From contig CAZKCM010000017.1 of the NCBI GenBank assembly GCA_964551315.1, positions 1-64,000 on the forward strand: 64,000 nt of DNA, given 5' to 3'. Shown here piece by piece: positions 41,674 to 50,790 of this stretch. Every line of letters begins with the position of its first letter. The stretch's first letter is position 1. The position numbers and the translations under genes were made by a program. A model generated the notes under the pieces. The model had not been told where the DNA came from. It searched no databases and saw only the letters and a program-made list of their open reading frames with translations. The DNA is from Virgifigura sp964551315 (lineage in GTDB: Bacteria; Pseudomonadota; Alphaproteobacteria; Dongiales; Dongiaceae).

Positions 41674-44600
41674 ATGTTCAAGGCCATTCTTTCCGTCCTG
41701 AAGGCCCGGTGGTTCGTCACGCTGATCGGCGCGATCATCCTGTCGCTGCTGATCTGGTTTGTCGGACCGCTCATCGCAATCGGCAGCGTCCGGCCGCTGG
41801 AGAGCGACGTCGCGCGGTTCGTCGTCGCGCTGGTGATCCTCGTCGGCTGGGGCGTCGGCAATCTCCTTAGCCTGATGAAGGCCAAGCGCACCGACGAGCA
41901 GCTGGTCGACGGCCTGGCGCAGGACGCGGCCGCGACCGGTCCGGGCCCGAGCGCCGCGGCGGCGGCATCGGAGGAGGTCGCGGTCCTGAAGGAGCGCCTG
42001 CAGGAGGCACTCACGCTGCTGAAGCGGGCCAAGCTCGGCGGCGGGGGCCGGCAGTATCTCTACCAGCTGCCGTGGTACATCCTGATCGGCCCGCCCGGGT
42101 CGGGCAAGACCACTGCCCTCGTCAATTCGGGTCTTCGCTTTCCGCTGGCCGACCGGTTCGGCAAGGATGCCGTGCGCGGCGTCGGCGGCACGCGCAATTG
42201 CGACTGGTGGTTCACCGACGAGGCGGTGCTGATCGACACCGCAGGCCGCTACACGACCCAGGACAGCCATCGGGAGGTCGACAGCGCCGCTTGGTCCGGT
42301 TTCCTCGGTCTGCTGAAGAAGTCGCGCCCGCGCCAGCCGATCAACGGCGCGCTGGTGGCAATCAGCCTCGTGGATCTGGCGACGCTGCCCTCGGCCGAAC
42401 GCTTCGCGCATGCGCGCGCGATCAAGCAGCGCATCCAGGAACTGCAAACCGAACTCGGCGTCCGGTTCCCGATCTACGTCCTGTTCACCAAGGCCGACCT
42501 CATCGCCGGGTTCGTCGAGTTCTTCGACGACCTCGGGCGCGAGGAGCGGGAGCAGGTCTGGGGGATGACCTTCCCGCTTGACGACGGCAAGAGCGGCGAG
42601 GGGGCCATCGCCGCATTTGGCCAGGAGTTCGACGCGCTCGTCGCACGGCTCAACGACCGGCTGCTCGAGCGGCTCAACGAGGAGCCGGATATCCAGCGGC
42701 GCAGCCTGATCTATGGCTTCCCAGCCCAGTTCGCGTCCTTCAAGCAGACGGCGCAGGACTTCCTTGAGGAGATCTTCCGACCGACCCGGTTCGAGGAACG
42801 CCCTCTGCTGCGCGGCGTCTACTTCACGAGCGGCACCCAGGAGGGGACCCCGATCGACCGGTTGATGGGCGCCATGGCCTCGACCTTCGGCATCGACCGC
42901 CAGAGGCTGTCGGCCTACAGCGGGAGCGGGCGGAGCTATTTCCTCGCCCGCCTTCTCCGCGCCGTCGTGTTCGCGGAAGCGGGCGTCGTCGGCTCGAATC
43001 CGCGGGTCGAGCGGCGGCGCCTCTGGATCCAGCGCGGCGCCTTCGCGCTGGCGGCCCTGCTGGTTCTGGGCATGGCCGGGCTGTGGTACAACAGCTATGC
43101 GGCGAACAAGCGGCTGATCGCCGCCGTCGGCGAAAGCGCGGCCACGTACAACGAGCAGCTGTCCGGCCTCGATCTCAATCGTGTCGAGGACACGCGGCTG
43201 GACCGCGTGCTGCCGGCGCTCGATACGCTCCGCGCCATGCCCGCGGGCTACGAGCAGGGCGAGGCCGGCGTCCCGCTGACGATGAGGCTCGGGCTCTACC
43301 AGGGCGACAAGCTCGGCTCGCAGTCGATTCTGGCCTACCGCCGGGCGCTCAACGCGCTGCTTCTGCCTCGGCTCCTGCTGCGACTGGAGGAACAGCTTCG
43401 CCTCAACACGCAGCAGCACGACTATCTGTACGAGGCGCTGAAAGTCTATCTGATGTTGGGCGGACAGGGGCCCATGGACGCCGCGCTGGTCCGGCGCTGG
43501 ATGGAGCTCGACTGGAGCGCGACGTTTCCGGGCGAGGCGAACGCGGATGTCCGCGCGGCGCTTCTCCGCCACCTCGACGCGCTGCTGTCCGGGCCGCTGG
43601 CGGCAATCGCCCTCGACGGCGGCGTGATCAAGCAATCCCGATCGATCTTGAGCCAGTTCCCGCTCGCCGAGCGGGCCTATGCCCTCATCAAGCAGAGCCC
43701 GTCGGCGCGGCAGTTGCCCGTCTGGCGGGTCGTCGATCACGCCGGTCCGGCCGCGGCGCGGACGCTCGTGCGGGCGTCCGGCCGGCCGCTTTCGGAAGGT
43801 GTGCCCGGCCTCTACACCTATGACGGATTCCATCGGCTGTTCCGGCCGGCCCTGGCCGACGTCGCGCGCGCCGTTGCCGGCGAGAGCTGGGTGCTTGGGC
43901 CGCAATCGGAGATCGCGATGGACGACGACGCGCTCGCCCGGCTCGAGCGCGACGTCATGAGCCTGTACCTCGACGACTACGTGACGCAGTGGGATGCGCT
44001 CCTCGCTGACATTCGCATCCTGCCCTTCACCGGCCTGCAGCAGGCGGTCGAGACGTTGAACATTCTGTCGGGGCCGAACTCGCCGATCCGGAACCTGCTC
44101 GTCGCCGTCGCACGGGAGACCACCCTGACCGCGGCGCCGCAGACCGCCACACCGGCGGACCCCGCCGCGGCGGTGAGTGATGCGGCGGCCAAGGCCGCGC
44201 AGGCGGTGCCGACGGGCGCCGACCGGCTTGCGGCGGTCGTCGCGGGAGCCACGGGCGCGAGCAGCGCGGAGGGGGCGCAGGCGCCGGGCAAGTTCGTCGA
44301 CGATCGGTTCAAGGCGTTGCACGAGCTGGTGCAGGGCGCCGACGGCGCGCCACCGCCCCTCGACGGCGTTCTCGCGACCCTCAACCAGCTCTATCTCGAA
44401 CTCAACCAGATCGCCGGCTCGACGGCCCGCGGGGAAGCCCTGCTCGACGCTGCCGGCGCAAGCGGCGGCGCCACGCAGCAGCTCCAGGTCGCGGCGACGC
44501 GTCTGCCCCCGCCGGTGGGCGACTGGTTCACCGCCGTGGGGCAGGGTGCCTCCACCCTCACCGTCGGCGGCGCGCGGGCCCAGCTCAATGCCATCTGGAC

Positions 44601-45279
44601 GTCCGATGTCCTGCCGCTGTGCCGGCGTGCCCTCGACAATCGCTATCCGCTGGTCAAAGGCAGCGCGATCGACGTGACCCTGGACGACTTCTCGCGGTTG
44701 TTCGCGCCGGGCGGGCTGATCGACACGTTCTTCAACACCCATCTGCGTCGGTTCGTGGACACGTCCAGCGTGCCCTGGCGCTGGCGCACGGTGGACAATG
44801 TCGATCTCGGGATCTCGCCCGCGGTCCTGGCGCAGTTCCAGCGGGCTGCGACGATCCGCGACAGCTTCTTCGCGGCCGGCGCCGCGGCGCCCTCCGTCCG
44901 TTTCGAAATGGTGCCGGTGTCGCTCGACGCGTCGGCCACCCAGGTGCTGCTCGACATCGAAGGGCAGACGGTCAGCTATAATCACGGACCGCCGCTTCCG
45001 GTCCAGCTCCAGTGGCCGAACGCCGGCGGCAGTCAGGTTCGGGTCTCGTTCTCGCCATCGGTCGCCGGGCAGCCGTCGAGCGTCACATTGGACGGCCCTT
45101 GGGCCTTGTTCCGGCTGCTCGATCGGTCCGAGATCGTCAGCGGCGGGTTGAGCGATCGATTCACCGTGACCTTCACCGTGGGTGGACGCAGCGCCACCTT
45201 CGATCTCCGCGCCGGCAGCGTGATGAATCCGTTCACGCTGGCCGACCTGGAGGCGTTTCGGTGTCCGGACTCGCTGTGA
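41674..45279 (+). CDS. tssM: Type VI membrane protein TssM (IcmF), 1201 aa
   Basis: The largest membrane-complex component, spanning the periplasm to TssJ. Membrane helices lie at about 13-33, 45-66 and 447-468. Between the second and third is the cytoplasmic IcmF NTPase-like domain with an intact Walker A (GPPGSGKTTALVNSG, from Gly139) and a DTAGRYTTQD switch. The long periplasmic region includes the family sequence FTGLQQAVETLNILSG. The C-terminal beta domain contains YNHGPPLPVQLQWPN, as in the TssJ-binding end of other family members. Length is standard. The tagF start lies within its last 19 bases. Confidence 0.97.
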   Translation: MFKAILSVLKARWFVTLIGAIILSLLIWFVGPLIAIGSVRPLESDVARFVVALVILVGWGVGNLLSLMKAKRTDEQLVDGLAQDAAATGPGPSAAAAASEEVAVLKERLQEALTLLKRAKLGGGGRQYLYQLPWYILIGPPGSGKTTALVNSGLRFPLADRFGKDAVRGVGGTRNCDWWFTDEAVLIDTAGRYTTQDSHREVDSAAWSGFLGLLKKSRPRQPINGALVAISLVDLATLPSAERFAHARAIKQRIQELQTELGVRFPIYVLFTKADLIAGFVEFFDDLGREEREQVWGMTFPLDDGKSGEGAIAAFGQEFDALVARLNDRLLERLNEEPDIQRRSLIYGFPAQFASFKQTAQDFLEEIFRPTRFEERPLLRGVYFTSGTQEGTPIDRLMGAMASTFGIDRQRLSAYSGSGRSYFLARLLRAVVFAEAGVVGSNPRVERRRLWIQRGAFALAALLVLGMAGLWYNSYAANKRLIAAVGESAATYNEQLSGLDLNRVEDTRLDRVLPALDTLRAMPAGYEQGEAGVPLTMRLGLYQGDKLGSQSILAYRRALNALLLPRLLLRLEEQLRLNTQQHDYLYEALKVYLMLGGQGPMDAALVRRWMELDWSATFPGEANADVRAALLRHLDALLSGPLAAIALDGGVIKQSRSILSQFPLAERAYALIKQSPSARQLPVWRVVDHAGPAAARTLVRASGRPLSEGVPGLYTYDGFHRLFRPALADVARAVAGESWVLGPQSEIAMDDDALARLERDVMSLYLDDYVTQWDALLADIRILPFTGLQQAVETLNILSGPNSPIRNLLVAVARETTLTAAPQTATPADPAAAVSDAAAKAAQAVPTGADRLAAVVAGATGASSAEGAQAPGKFVDDRFKALHELVQGADGAPPPLDGVLATLNQLYLELNQIAGSTARGEALLDAAGASGGATQQLQVAATRLPPPVGDWFTAVGQGASTLTVGGARAQLNAIWTSDVLPLCRRALDNRYPLVKGSAIDVTLDDFSRLFAPGGLIDTFFNTHLRRFVDTSSVPWRWRTVDNVDLGISPAVLAQFQRAATIRDSFFAAGAAAPSVRFEMVPVSLDASATQVLLDIEGQTVSYNHGPPLPVQLQWPNAGGSQVRVSFSPSVAGQPSSVTLDGPWALFRLLDRSEIVSGGLSDRFTVTFTVGGRSATFDLRAGSVMNPFTLADLEAFRCPDSL

Positions 45280-46043
45280 TGTCCGGCGCCGGGCCCGAAG
45301 GCGGTGAGCCGGGGCCTGGGTTCCACGGGCCTGGATTCCACGGGAAGGTGCCTTCGCGCGGTGATTTCGTCACCCGCCGGTTGTCGCGGTCGTTCCTCGA
45401 TCCGTGGGACGACTGGATGCAGGCGGCCATCGGCCGCAGCCGCGACCAGCTCGGCGAAACGTGGCTGCCGGCCTATCTGACCTGCCCCGTCTGGCGCTTC
45501 GCCCTCGGCGCCGGGCTCTGCGGCCCCAGCGTGGTCGCCGGCCTGGTGATGCCGAGCGTGGATCGGGTCGGCCGCTATTTCCCGCTCGTGCTGGCGGCGC
45601 CTCTGCCCGGATGCCGCAATCCCGCGGACCTTCCGGTGAGCCAGGGCGGTTGGTTCGACGAGATGGAAGCGCTCGCGCTGACGGCGCTGGAGGACGGCTT
45701 CGATCTCGACCGGTTCGATGCCGATCTCTGCGCGCTCGGCTTGCCGTCCGGCGCGCCGGCCGCCTCCGCGGCATCTCCCGGGGGCTGGCGGGTTGCCGTC
45801 GATCCGTCGGGTCCGGCAACGGCCTATCCGGCCCTGCTCGACGGGGTTCTGCGGACGGCCCTTCCGCGGTACAGCCTGTGGTGGACCACCGGGTCCGAGC
45901 GGATCGAACCATCGCTTCTGGCTTGCGCCGGGCTGCCCCGGATCGACGGCTATGCCGCGTTCCTCGACGGCGACTGGGAGCGATGGGGCTGGGCCGCGCA
46001 GCCGGCCGCGGCCGACGGAAGGCCGGAGCGCGCGACATCATGA
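45261..46043 (+). CDS. tagF: Type VI accessory protein TagF (ImpM), 260 aa
   Basis: In Pseudomonas and Agrobacterium TagF represses type VI assembly post-translationally through Fha. The DUF2094 signature is present: FHGKVPSRGDFVTRRLSRSFLDPWDDWMQAAI, then WRFALGAGLCGP and VMPSVDRVGRYFPLVL. The GTG at 45261 is chosen for the GGAGG eight bases earlier. The ATG at 45279, overlapping the tssM stop, is an alternative without a ribosome-binding sequence. An N-terminal PGFHGPGFHG duplication is encoded by a 15-base tandem repeat. The 3' end overlaps pppA by four bases. Confidence 0.92.
   Translation: MSGLAVMSGAGPEGGEPGPGFHGPGFHGKVPSRGDFVTRRLSRSFLDPWDDWMQAAIGRSRDQLGETWLPAYLTCPVWRFALGAGLCGPSVVAGLVMPSVDRVGRYFPLVLAAPLPGCRNPADLPVSQGGWFDEMEALALTALEDGFDLDRFDADLCALGLPSGAPAASAASPGGWRVAVDPSGPATAYPALLDGVLRTALPRYSLWWTTGSERIEPSLLACAGLPRIDGYAAFLDGDWERWGWAAQPAAADGRPERATS
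45312..45341 (+). repeat. 15-bp tandem duplication in the 5' end of tagF
   Basis: GGGCCTGGGTTCCAC (45312-45326) is followed immediately by GGGCCTGGATTCCAC (45327-45341), with one mismatch, duplicating Gly-Pro-Gly-Phe-His. The first copy lies ahead of the conserved TagF start, so the insertion is probably neutral. Confidence 0.85.
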
Positions 46044-46807
46044 CAATCGACGATACGCTCGCGCCCAGACCCCGGCCGTCCTACGCCTATCTCTCCGCTG
46101 CCCGAACCGATGTCGGCAAGGTTCGGCGGCTGAACGAGGACGCGTGCCTCGACCGGCCGGATCTCGGGCTTTGGGCGGTGGCCGACGGAATGGGCGGGCA
46201 CGACGCCGGCGATATCGCGAGCCGCCTGATCGTCGAGGAGCTGGACAAGGTCGCCCCCCCGGCCGACGCGGCGACCTTTCTCAGCGAGGTCAAGGCGCGG
46301 CTGCAACGCGCGAACGGGGAGCTGCGGGCCGAGGCGGCCCGCCGGGGGGCCGGTAAGGTCATCGCGAGCACCGTCGTCGCGTTGCTCGTCTACGGTCGGC
46401 ACTTTGCCTGCGTCTGGGCCGGCGACAGCCGCCTCTACCTGTTCCGCGACGAACGGCTGCGGCAGATCAGCCGCGACCACAGCCACGTGCAGGAACTGGT
46501 GAATCTCGGTCTGGTGCGCCCCGAGGCGGCGCGCGATCACCCGCAGGCCAACGTCGTGACCCGAGCCGTCGGCGCCACGGACACGCTGGAGCTTGAGATG
46601 CGGCACGAGCGGGTTCTTCCGAACGACGTTTTCCTGCTGTGCAGCGACGGGCTGACCAAGATGTTGACCGATGACGAGATCGAGGAAATCCTGAGTCGCG
46701 TGGCGGCGCCCGAGGCGGCGCAGGTTTTGCTCGACCTTGCGCTCGAGCGCGGCGCCGTCGATAACGTCACCAGCGTCATCGTCCAATGCCGGGAGTGGGG
46801 CTCTTGA
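46040..46807 (+). CDS. pppA: PP2C-type Ser/Thr phosphatase PppA, 255 aa
   Basis: The phosphatase that opposes PpkA in the type VI threonine-phosphorylation pathway. PP2C metal-binding motifs are all present: VRRLNEDACL, VADGMGGHDAGDIAS, CVWAGDSRLYLFRD, SRDHSHVQELV and LLCSDGLTKML, with DNVTSVIV at the end. It is cytoplasmic with no membrane helix. The ATG sits in an ATGA overlap with the tagF stop, so TagF and PppA are made together. In Pseudomonas the same two functions both restrain the apparatus. Confidence 0.94.
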   Translation: MTIDDTLAPRPRPSYAYLSAARTDVGKVRRLNEDACLDRPDLGLWAVADGMGGHDAGDIASRLIVEELDKVAPPADAATFLSEVKARLQRANGELRAEAARRGAGKVIASTVVALLVYGRHFACVWAGDSRLYLFRDERLRQISRDHSHVQELVNLGLVRPEAARDHPQANVVTRAVGATDTLELEMRHERVLPNDVFLLCSDGLTKMLTDDEIEEILSRVAAPEAAQVLLDLALERGAVDNVTSVIVQCREWGS

Positions 46808-46879
46808 CCGCGCGCTGGGGTGCGCCCGCAATACTTCCGGTCGGCGGTCCGGTCTGACGCGCAAGAGGGGAGGGGGCCT

Positions 46880-46924
46880 TTGAACGATTACGATCGGATT
46901 TGGCAGCACCCGAGGGCGGCTTGA
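46880..46924 (+). CDS. Possible 14-codon leader peptide before ppkA
   Basis: A TTG at 46880 follows an unusually strong AGGGGAGGGGG ribosome-binding run and opens a 14-codon frame (LNDYDRIWQHPRAA) that stops at 46922-46924. That stop overlaps the in-frame TTG at 46921 of ppkA as TTGA. It could be a translationally coupled leader. Alternatively it could be the true N-terminus of ppkA displaced by a frameshift. Confidence 0.35.
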   Translation: MNDYDRIWQHPRAA

Positions 46925-49008
46925 CCGGCGGCGACGAGTCGGCGGACGACGCCACCCGGTTCTCCGGGGCTCCGCCGCGGTCCGAAGGGCCCTCCGCCGG
47001 CGGCGCAACGCCGTCCGGCGATATCGCCCACGGCACGATTCCGCCGGGCACCCTGCTCGGCCACACCTACCGGATCGAGCGGCGCCTGGCCCGCGGCGGC
47101 ATGGGCGAGATCTACCGGGCGCGCCATGCCGAACTCGGCACCGAGCACGCCATCAAGATCATCCTGCCGGAACTCGCCGACAACCCGAAGGTGGTCGACC
47201 TCTTCCGTCGCGAGGCTTCGGTCCTGCGCAACGTACGCGACGACGCGGTTGTCGCCTATGACGGTGTCTTCCGGGACGAGAACGGTCGGCTCTATCTGGT
47301 GATGGAGTTCGTCGAGGGGCCGTCGCTCTCGGACCTCGTCAAAGAGCGTCCGTTGCGGCCGGACGAGGTTCGCAAGCTGCGCGACCGGCTGGCGCGAGGG
47401 CTGGCGGCCGCGCATCAGAAAGGTGTCGTCCACCGTGACATCTCGCCCGACAACGTGATCCTCCCGGGCGGGCGGCTCGAGAACGCCAAGATCATCGACT
47501 TCGGAATCGCGAAGCTGGCCGACCCTGGCGCCGCTACCATTGTCGGCGACGATTTCGCGGGAAAGTACTCCTTCGTGTCGCCGGAGCAGCTCGGGATGTT
47601 CGGCGGTGTGATCGATGCCCGGTCGGACATCTACAGTCTGGGCCTGGTGCTCGCGGCCGCAGCGGCCGGTGAGCCGCTCGACATGGGCATGTCGCCGATC
47701 TCGGTGATCGAAGCGCGCCGATCGGTGCCCGACCTGAGCCGCGTGCCGCCGGAGCTGCGCGACGAACTGAGCCGGATGCTGCAGCCGGACCCGGCGGACC
47801 GGCCGCAATCCATGCGCGACCTCATCGGGATGGAGGCAGGCGCCCGCCAAGGCGAATCCGACGGGGCCCGCGCGGCGGGCTCCGGTTCCGATGGTCCGCG
47901 GCATCGGCATGGCGGCTCGCCGGAGAATGCCCCGGAATCGGGCCGGTCCGGCAGGGGCCTGCTGGTGGCCGGGCTGGTCGCCCTCGGTGTGGTGGCGGTG
48001 GCGGCCGGCGGTGCTCTGTATTTTCTGGGACCGGATCGGGGGCCGACAACGGCGGGTGCCCCACCGGCGGAGGAGGCGCCGCCGTCGGCGGTGGCGGGCG
48101 CGGACGAGAGTCCGCAGATATCCCCCGTCGACTCGCCCGGCAGGACGGCCGGACCCGGTGAGACCGGCGCGACACCGGCTGCGCCGCCGGAGCCGGTTCC
48201 GGCCACGTCCGTCGCGTCCACCCCCGTTCCGGCTCCCGAACCGGAACCCGAGCCGATCGTTCCTTTGGACACCACGGCCGCCGTTGCGACGCCGCCCGCT
48301 CCCGAACCGGAGCCGGACCCGGAGGTTATCCGCGCCGCCGTGGAAGACGCCCTGCGTCCCTTCGCCTGCGCCGATCTTTCGGCGGTGCCGCTCCCGGGCG
48401 GGCGGGTTCGCGTGGCTGGCCATCTGGCGAGCGAGGCGGACCGGCTGCGGCTCGACGTCGCGTTATCGGCCGTCCCGGGCGGGCCGGAGCGCGTGATCGA
48501 TGCGGTTGCCGTGCGCGCCTGGCCCGCCTGTCTGGAGGCCGTTTCGCTCCTTCAGGCTTATACGGGCGGCAACCTCGACGGGCCGTCGGCACCGCGGATC
48601 CGGCCCGACCGCGCGGACGGGCTGTACCGGGAAGGCGACAGATTGATCATCGAAGTCGCGGGCTCGCCGGTGTTCAACCAGTATCTCTACGTCGATTATA
48701 TCGATTCGGAGGGGGAGGTCGTTCACCTGTTCCCTTCGCCGAAAAGGCCCGACAATCGAGTCGAGGCCGGCGGGCAGGTGATCCTCGGTGCCGCGGAGGA
48801 GGTGTACCGGGTCGGCCCGCCATTTGGGCCGAGTCTGATCTTTGCGATCGCCTCGCCGCGGCCGCTCTTCGAGGCGCCGCGCGACCAGGTCGAGACGGCC
48901 GAAGCTTACCTTTCGGCCTTGCGCCGGAGCTTCGAGCGGCTCGCGGCCGAAGGAATGGAACCGGATCCGGTCGCCGGCCACATCTTTACGACGTCCATTC
49001 CGAAGTAA
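46900..49008 (+). CDS. ppkA: Type VI Ser/Thr kinase PpkA with DUF4384 domain, up to 702 aa
   Basis: A membrane-spanning Hanks-type kinase that phosphorylates Fha/TagH to switch the system on. With the TTG at 46900 as start, the kinase domain covers about 57-310: Gly-loop ARGGMGE, Lys86, HRDISPDN with Asp180, and DFG at 200-202. A membrane helix lies at about 353-377. A Pro/Glu-rich periplasmic linker leads to a DUF4384-like C-terminal domain (LIIEVAGSPVFNQYLYVDYI, LFPSPKRPDN, FAIASPRPLF). The start is uncertain: TTG at 46900 has no clear ribosome-binding site, and TTG at 46921 could be coupled to the short frame upstream. It ends the type VI cluster. Confidence 0.9.
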   Translation: MAAPEGGLTGGDESADDATRFSGAPPRSEGPSAGGATPSGDIAHGTIPPGTLLGHTYRIERRLARGGMGEIYRARHAELGTEHAIKIILPELADNPKVVDLFRREASVLRNVRDDAVVAYDGVFRDENGRLYLVMEFVEGPSLSDLVKERPLRPDEVRKLRDRLARGLAAAHQKGVVHRDISPDNVILPGGRLENAKIIDFGIAKLADPGAATIVGDDFAGKYSFVSPEQLGMFGGVIDARSDIYSLGLVLAAAAAGEPLDMGMSPISVIEARRSVPDLSRVPPELRDELSRMLQPDPADRPQSMRDLIGMEAGARQGESDGARAAGSGSDGPRHRHGGSPENAPESGRSGRGLLVAGLVALGVVAVAAGGALYFLGPDRGPTTAGAPPAEEAPPSAVAGADESPQISPVDSPGRTAGPGETGATPAAPPEPVPATSVASTPVPAPEPEPEPIVPLDTTAAVATPPAPEPEPDPEVIRAAVEDALRPFACADLSAVPLPGGRVRVAGHLASEADRLRLDVALSAVPGGPERVIDAVAVRAWPACLEAVSLLQAYTGGNLDGPSAPRIRPDRADGLYREGDRLIIEVAGSPVFNQYLYVDYIDSEGEVVHLFPSPKRPDNRVEAGGQVILGAAEEVYRVGPPFGPSLIFAIASPRPLFEAPRDQVETAEAYLSALRRSFERLAAEGMEPDPVAGHIFTTSIPK

Positions 49009-49550
49009 GCATTCCGGACCGGCATGTCGTCGCGCCCGGCGGCGTGATGCCATCCGACGAGCCTGTCGACAGAGCCACGGGCTCTCGCTCGAACAGTGCC
49101 GGCGCGGCGGTTGCACCGGCTCACCTTTGGCTGTGTAGGAGATCACCGCCAGAGGCCGCTCGATCGGCATCCGGTCGATCAGATTGGAAAGCTCATCCAA
49201 CGGAGAGCCTGGTTGATGGCCCGGCCGACATGCGGACCGCCACCGAATCCGCACCGATCCCGTTCGTCTTGCGTCATGAGCAGTGGATGCCGCGACCGGC
49301 CGAGGCGTTGAGCAGGCAATAATTCCCAACGGTCGCCTGCGGCACTGTCAAGTTTGCCCGTCTTCAAGTCAAGACTAGAAAGGATTGCACTCCGTAGTCT
49401 GTACAATCAGGTGTTCGAAGCCTGAGCAACAATACATGATGGCCGACACCGCTCGATTTTAAGGCAGGCACCGGCGTTTGACGAGGCCACGCCGAAAGGC
49501 CGAGCAGGGCGCAGCACGGCGGCTTTTGCCGCTCGGCAAGGGAGGTGAAC
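49009..49550. promoter_or_regulatory. 542-base intergenic region between the type VI cluster and the ABC transporter operon
   Basis: No protein-like frame is supported. The last third (about 49315-49460) is more A/T-rich and should contain the promoter of the transporter operon. It includes a 5-bp dyad GTCTT/AAGAC at about 49361-49376 with a TCAAGTCAAG repeat, a possible regulator site. No clear T-tracted terminator for ppkA was seen. Confidence 0.4.
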
Positions 49551-50702
49551 ATGGGCAAGCAGGGGATCACTCGGCGCAGTTTCGTTCGTCAGTCCGCCCT
49601 CTGGACAGCCGCTGTCGCGGCGGGTTTCTCGGGCATCGCGAGGCCGGCGCACGCCGCCCGCGACAGCGAGCTCAATATCCTCTGCTGGGAGGGCTATAAC
49701 ACCGACAACGTCCTTGGCCCGTTCCGGGACATGTATCCCAAGGCAACTGTGCGGGCCGAGAGCGGCACATCCGACCCCGACATGATCAACAAGCTCCGGG
49801 CGGGCGAGGTCAACGTCTGGGATCTCATCAACGTCAATCAGCCCTGGGCCCAGCAGCAGCTCTTTCCGGAGAACCTCATCAAGCCGCTCGATCGGGCACG
49901 CTTCGAGCCCTACAACGAGCTCATGCTGCCGGAGTTCCGTAACTATCCACTCGCCTACGACTCCTCCGGCGAGCATCTCCTCGGAGTCGTCCAGCGCTTC
50001 GGGCCGTTCAGCTTCGTGGTCAACACCGACAAGATTTCCCGCGAGACCGCGGAAGACCAGGGCTACAAGCTGTTCTTTGATCCGAAGATGAAGGGCCGCT
50101 ACGCGGTCCTGACCTACGACAACTGGAACATCATGCATATGTGCCTCGCCGGCGACCTCAACCCATTCGAGGAGCTTGACGAGGCCGGCCTGAGGACGTT
50201 CGAGGATACGGCCCGAACGATCTTCTCGAATGCCAAGCTGCTGTCGGACGATCTCGTCGCCCTCAACACGGCGCTCATCAACGGCGAAATCGACGCCTAC
50301 TTCACCGGCGGCACCTACACCGCTTCGCCGGCCCGCTATGACGGGCAGACCCAGGTGCGCGCGATCACGCCGAAGTCCGGCCCCGTCGATGGCAAAGGCG
50401 GCGTCGTGTGGGTGGAACTTACCTCGCTCGTCAACAATCCGAATCCTTCGTCGCTTGCGCCTGAGTTTCTGGAGTTCATCCAACAGCCGGAGATCTGCAA
50501 GAAGGTTGCCTTCGCCGAAGGCACCTACAATCCGGTCTCGCAGATGGGCAACCCCGATGTCTTCGCGCTGTTCGACGAGGACGAACTCGACGCGATCCAG
50601 TGGGACACGCTGGAGGAGGAGATGGCGCGCTCGATCGACTATCAGATCGTCGCGTCATACGACCGGCTGATCGAGATCTACAACGCCGCGAAGCGGGGCT
50701 GA
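49551..50702 (+). CDS. ABC transporter substrate-binding protein, spermidine/putrescine type, 383 aa
   Basis: A periplasmic binding protein of the PotD/PotF class. It is exported by the Tat route, with a twin-arginine motif TRRSFVRQ at 7-14 followed by a hydrophobic segment and ARPAHA cleavage region. The mature protein has ELNILCWEGYNTDNVLGPFRD at its start, a classic PotD-like opening, with a later EFLEFIQQPEICKKVAFAEGTYNPVSQM stretch. Strong AGGGAGGTGA precedes the start. The polyamine pocket aromatics were not checked. In this context the ligand may well be an amino alcohol or amino ketone rather than a polyamine. Confidence 0.92.
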   Translation: MGKQGITRRSFVRQSALWTAAVAAGFSGIARPAHAARDSELNILCWEGYNTDNVLGPFRDMYPKATVRAESGTSDPDMINKLRAGEVNVWDLINVNQPWAQQQLFPENLIKPLDRARFEPYNELMLPEFRNYPLAYDSSGEHLLGVVQRFGPFSFVVNTDKISRETAEDQGYKLFFDPKMKGRYAVLTYDNWNIMHMCLAGDLNPFEELDEAGLRTFEDTARTIFSNAKLLSDDLVALNTALINGEIDAYFTGGTYTASPARYDGQTQVRAITPKSGPVDGKGGVVWVELTSLVNNPNPSSLAPEFLEFIQQPEICKKVAFAEGTYNPVSQMGNPDVFALFDEDELDAIQWDTLEEEMARSIDYQIVASYDRLIEIYNAAKRG

Positions 50703-50790
50703 CCAATCCGCCCGTCCTGCGCCGCCTCCGGTCCCGGGGCCGGCGCAGGCTTGGTTCCCGTCCACGGCGTAACAGAAGAGGGAAGGCTGA

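Noticed and set aside
40093..44985. A very long open frame (about 1630 codons) on the minus strand opposite tssK-tssL-tssM
   Set aside because: It is antisense to well-supported type VI genes, and its composition (His, Arg, Asp and Gln-rich, no domain pattern) is what reverse-complemented GC-rich coding sequence gives.
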